DNA of 64,000 nucleotides from Casuarius casuarius (lineage: Eukaryota > Chordata > Aves > Casuariiformes > Casuariidae), in NCBI GenBank assembly GCA_003342895.1, contig PTFA01000055.1, positions 3,131,629 through 3,195,628 of the forward strand, read 5' to 3'. The position numbers and the translations under genes were made by a program. Shown in pieces: positions 61,310-64,000 of the stretch. The notes below the pieces were generated by a model, which did not search any database, was not told the origin of the DNA, and was given only the letters and a program-made list of their open reading frames with translations. The first letter of the stretch is position 1; each line of letters opens with the position of its first letter.

Positions 61310-61671
61310 ATACTTAAGTGTCCAGGAATCTCAATGCAAGATGCTGATTTTAAGGGTTATATATCAGGATTTATAAATCAAGACTGTAGACACCAAAAGC
61401 AGAAAATGCGTACCTTCAAAAATGAGCGTGTGCTCTTCCTTCCTATTTTACAGCAATATGCTAGAAATAACTGTTTAGATCAGAGGCAACTGAACAAGTT
61501 ATTGGTAAACTCTGGCACCTCTGAAATACTCTGGAGCATAGGAGTCCTGGCAAAAAAAATCTTAAGAAAGCCTGTGTACCTCTCTAATTTGATGGGTAAA
61601 ACAGCCAAGCACCTGTATTTTCGAAGCATTTTAAAAAACTATTCCAAGATAAAGATGCTGGAAGACAGAGA
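61310..61671 (+). CDS. candidate 362-bp coding exon, unrecognised
   Basis: The block follows one of the best acceptors in the window (CTTTCCATTTGTCTCTCAG) and ends at a strong donor, AGA|GTGAGT. One frame is open for 120 codons plus two bases, and the same frame would hit a stop immediately after the donor. The product begins ILKCPGISMQDADFKGY and is basic, with the segments RNNCLDQRQLNKLLVN and KILRKPVYLSNLMGKTAKHL. No domain, signal peptide or membrane segment is apparent, and I do not recognise a family. Open frames of about 130 codons occur several times by chance in this window, so the weight rests on the two flanking splice sites. No partner exon was identified to the right before the window ends. 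Confidence 0.3.
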
Positions 61672-63024
61672 GTGAGTCTGTTTCTTTAGAGAACTTCAGA
61701 ATGAAGAATTGATAGCTGGAGACTAAAAATAGGAAACCAAGATATACCTCCAACTTTGGTAAAGCAAGAGCAAAATATTGCAGCAATTGCCAGATTTCTG
61801 TCCTGCCACCCCCAGGTGAGCTATATGCTAGAGAGAAGAAAAGTCCAGGTACAACAACTTGGACAAGCACTGGCCAAGAAAAATTTCTTTTATTTAAAAG
61901 TATATGGATAAGAAAAAGGGGTTGTAAGCTAGTCTGAAATTAAAATTGAACACACAGATTTATTGTAGATATTTGAAAAGCTTCAGACCTGAAACATTTT
62001 TATAAGCCCCAAGATAACAAATGCTGAAAGAATAACATAACTATTTGAAAATTGAAGGGTTCCTCCTTACCCATGATCTTACAACTCGTACTAGCTAAAG
62101 ATTAATGAGGCCTAATTAAAAGCATTTTCTTCTCTCTTAGTTTTTTTCCTCAGGGAATAAAAGTTCAAGAGCTGATTTGATACACAAGGGATTAACAAGG
62201 AGATGAGTTGCCTTTACTTAGTATAACCTACAGTCCATCTGGTGTTGATCCCAAGGAAGGAAACAGGTGGTAGTTGTGACACGTTTTAGCACAGTTGCAC
62301 GAGTTCTGTGCAAAACACCCACCACCCAAACACTTTAGTTATCTTTACACCCACTCTGAGCCAGAAGTCAGGAAATCTGCACTGGTCAGGGTTGTCAGCT
62401 GTGGTGGAAAACTGAGGAGGCTGTAACAAGCATTTTCCTAGCTTACTCTGTTTTCAATATTCATTTGGAATTAGATTAAAAAAGTGTTAGCAATGATAGT
62501 TAAAAACAGGACAAGAAGGACCCAAAAGTTATTGTGAATCAAATCAGCAAGCTTTAAGTCCTTTCTATCAGATAAATTACCTGTGCTGACCAATGAATCT
62601 GTGGTTGCCTGTACGTTCTCTACATGTATCTGTAAAGCTAAAACTCACCTTATTAAAATGCAACTTTGCTGCATGCCAAGGGGAAATAAGTCAGAGATTG
62701 AACCTCAAACTTGAATTTTGGGTTTTTTTTGGTATTTTTATTCCTCTATCTGCCATTGGTTTCCATTGTGCCACCTGCAATTTCATCCTGAAACATTTTG
62801 GAATAACTCTTTGTTCCTTACCTAGCACACACAATTAATGAAAGTTTTATGAACTTTTTCACATTTAAATACACCAAACAATACAAAGCTTCAGCTACAG
62901 CGACTTTGTTTTGCGTACCCAAAAGTGGTTTACTTTGGAGAACTGGAAAAGCCAGCTTCTTTTTGGTTCATATTTTGACATTAATGTCTGTTAAACTCTC
63001 GAAGGCACTTCTATAGCTAGAAAC
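61672..63024. other. anonymous non-coding sequence
   Basis: No feature supported. Confidence 0.5.
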
Positions 63025-63081
63025 AGCCTTGTCTGGCAGTGTTTAGGTTAGGTGACATCAACCAAGGTCTATGATTCTAAC
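63025..63081 (+). mobile_element. possible CR1 3' tail
   Basis: TTAGGTGACATCAACCAAGG followed by TCTATGATTCTA resembles the last 50 bp of a sense-oriented CR1 (GATGACCTC...ATTCTATGATTCTA), but sequence to the left is too diverged to confirm. Confidence 0.35.
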
Positions 63082-64000
63082 CTACTAGAGGGCAAAACAA
63101 TATTAGAATATTTACTGGAGATGAAGCAGCACTTCTGGAGCAAAGAGGAATTAAGATGATCACAGGCACAAATTCAGCAAGTTTTTGAAGCATTTGAATA
63201 ATCTTACCATTTATAATTAGTCAGCAAGGTAGTACTCTGTTGCATCTGGGTCTTGAATGAGTTTCACAAGTCCTGCTGTAAAACACCAGCAAGCCAAGTG
63301 GTGACAGTTGGTTGAACCTGATCAGATGCAGGTTACAAATATTAGCCGGAAAACATGCCTGTCTGCTGCAACCAACAGCTACTGTGAAAGGGAAAATTAT
63401 ATGCAAGGAAAGCCTTAATGAAAACAGTTCACAGCAGGGATTTTGATAAAAGTTTACAATGCATGTTCGTAGGTCTGCCGATGTTCTCCACCTGGGATCA
63501 GAGACAAGTCATCCCATGACAGTGATGTGCCCTACTGCTTTGCAGAGCGCTCACCCCAACTCAGCCCTGGTTTGGAGCTGGACTGCTGGGCTGCTCTCCA
63601 TGCAGAAGCAAAGCAGCTGCTCTAGGAGGAGGTTCAAGAATCAGCTGAGCAGGGAACGAGATATAGCCCGCAGTGAGAAGTTCTGTCAAGACCGTCAGTG
63701 TTAAATGTCTCCCCGTGTGAGGCACTGTTTTAGCTGAGTGGAAAGAGGCAGAACAACACTCTCCCTCCTCAGATAATCCATAGCCCAAGGTTAGCGGATT
63801 CGTGTGACCTGTGGAAGATTGAAACCTATCTCCTGCATAGATTAACCAGACTATTGATGAGTCACTTCTGCTGGAACTGTTTTGCTATGTGGAAATAAGT
63901 AAACATTATTTGCCCAGAGGGAAGGTTGCTTTGGGGTGTGGGAGATGCAGGTTGAAGATCCTACTGAGACGAATATTTAAGCATAATGGAGCATGTCCCA
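63082..64000. other. anonymous sequence to window end
   Basis: No gene supported. The plus-strand open frame at 63459-63704 has no splice context. Confidence 0.5.

Noticed and set aside
1..64000. tRNA, rRNA, snRNA, let-7-like microRNA, CRISPR arrays or bacterial genes
   Set aside because: I looked for tRNA B-box motifs, well-known small RNA sequences and regularly spaced direct repeats, and found none. The window is eukaryotic nuclear DNA.

Overview
The window looks like vertebrate nuclear DNA, most likely from a bird and at least from a sauropsid. The main support is retrotransposon content. There is one clear sense-strand 3' fragment of a CR1 LINE (about 13041-13920) with the usual 3' tail, plus several older antisense CR1 pieces. 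The rest is about 40% GC, has little interspersed repeat, few CpGs outside compact islands, no close-packed open reading frames and no Shine-Dalgarno sites. Nothing prokaryotic (operons, CRISPR, insertion sequences) is present. No gene could be recognised by name.

Layout. 1-7.6 kb: mostly anonymous sequence. 7.6-8.35 kb: the best gene-like locus, with a compact CpG island (about 7980-8345) followed on the minus strand by two coding-like blocks (7870-7962 and 7639-7824). The blocks are in the same frame and separated by 45 nt that begin with GT and end with AG. 10.6 kb: old antisense CR1. 13.0-13.9 kb: sense CR1 fragment. 15.05-15.2 kb: candidate exon. 16.3-18.5 kb: a 101-bp inverted duplication with 99/101 matches, whose minus-strand copy overlaps the first of two frame-compatible candidate exons. 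22.4-23.0 kb: G-run and a probable polyadenylation signal. 24.9-25.1 and 30.0-30.2 kb: two more CpG-dense islets. 27.2 kb: antisense CR1. About 31.3-32.3 kb: GC-rich, LTR-like block with four copies of a roughly 78-bp repeat and a TATA box. 33.1 kb: decayed 34-38-bp tandem repeat. 40-47 kb: most of the microsatellites and homopolymers. 48.5-48.8 kb: possible first exon. 55.4 kb: antisense CR1. 61.3-61.7 kb: a 362-bp open block with good splice sites on both sides. The rest appears intergenic or intronic.

No integrated multi-gene system is visible. The most unusual structures are the near-identical inverted duplication of an exon-like segment at 16.3/18.4 kb, the 45-nt putative micro-intron at 7.8 kb, and the 78-bp repeat block at 31.5 kb. 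All exon calls come from reading frames and splice-site appearance alone, and their confidence is set low to reflect that.
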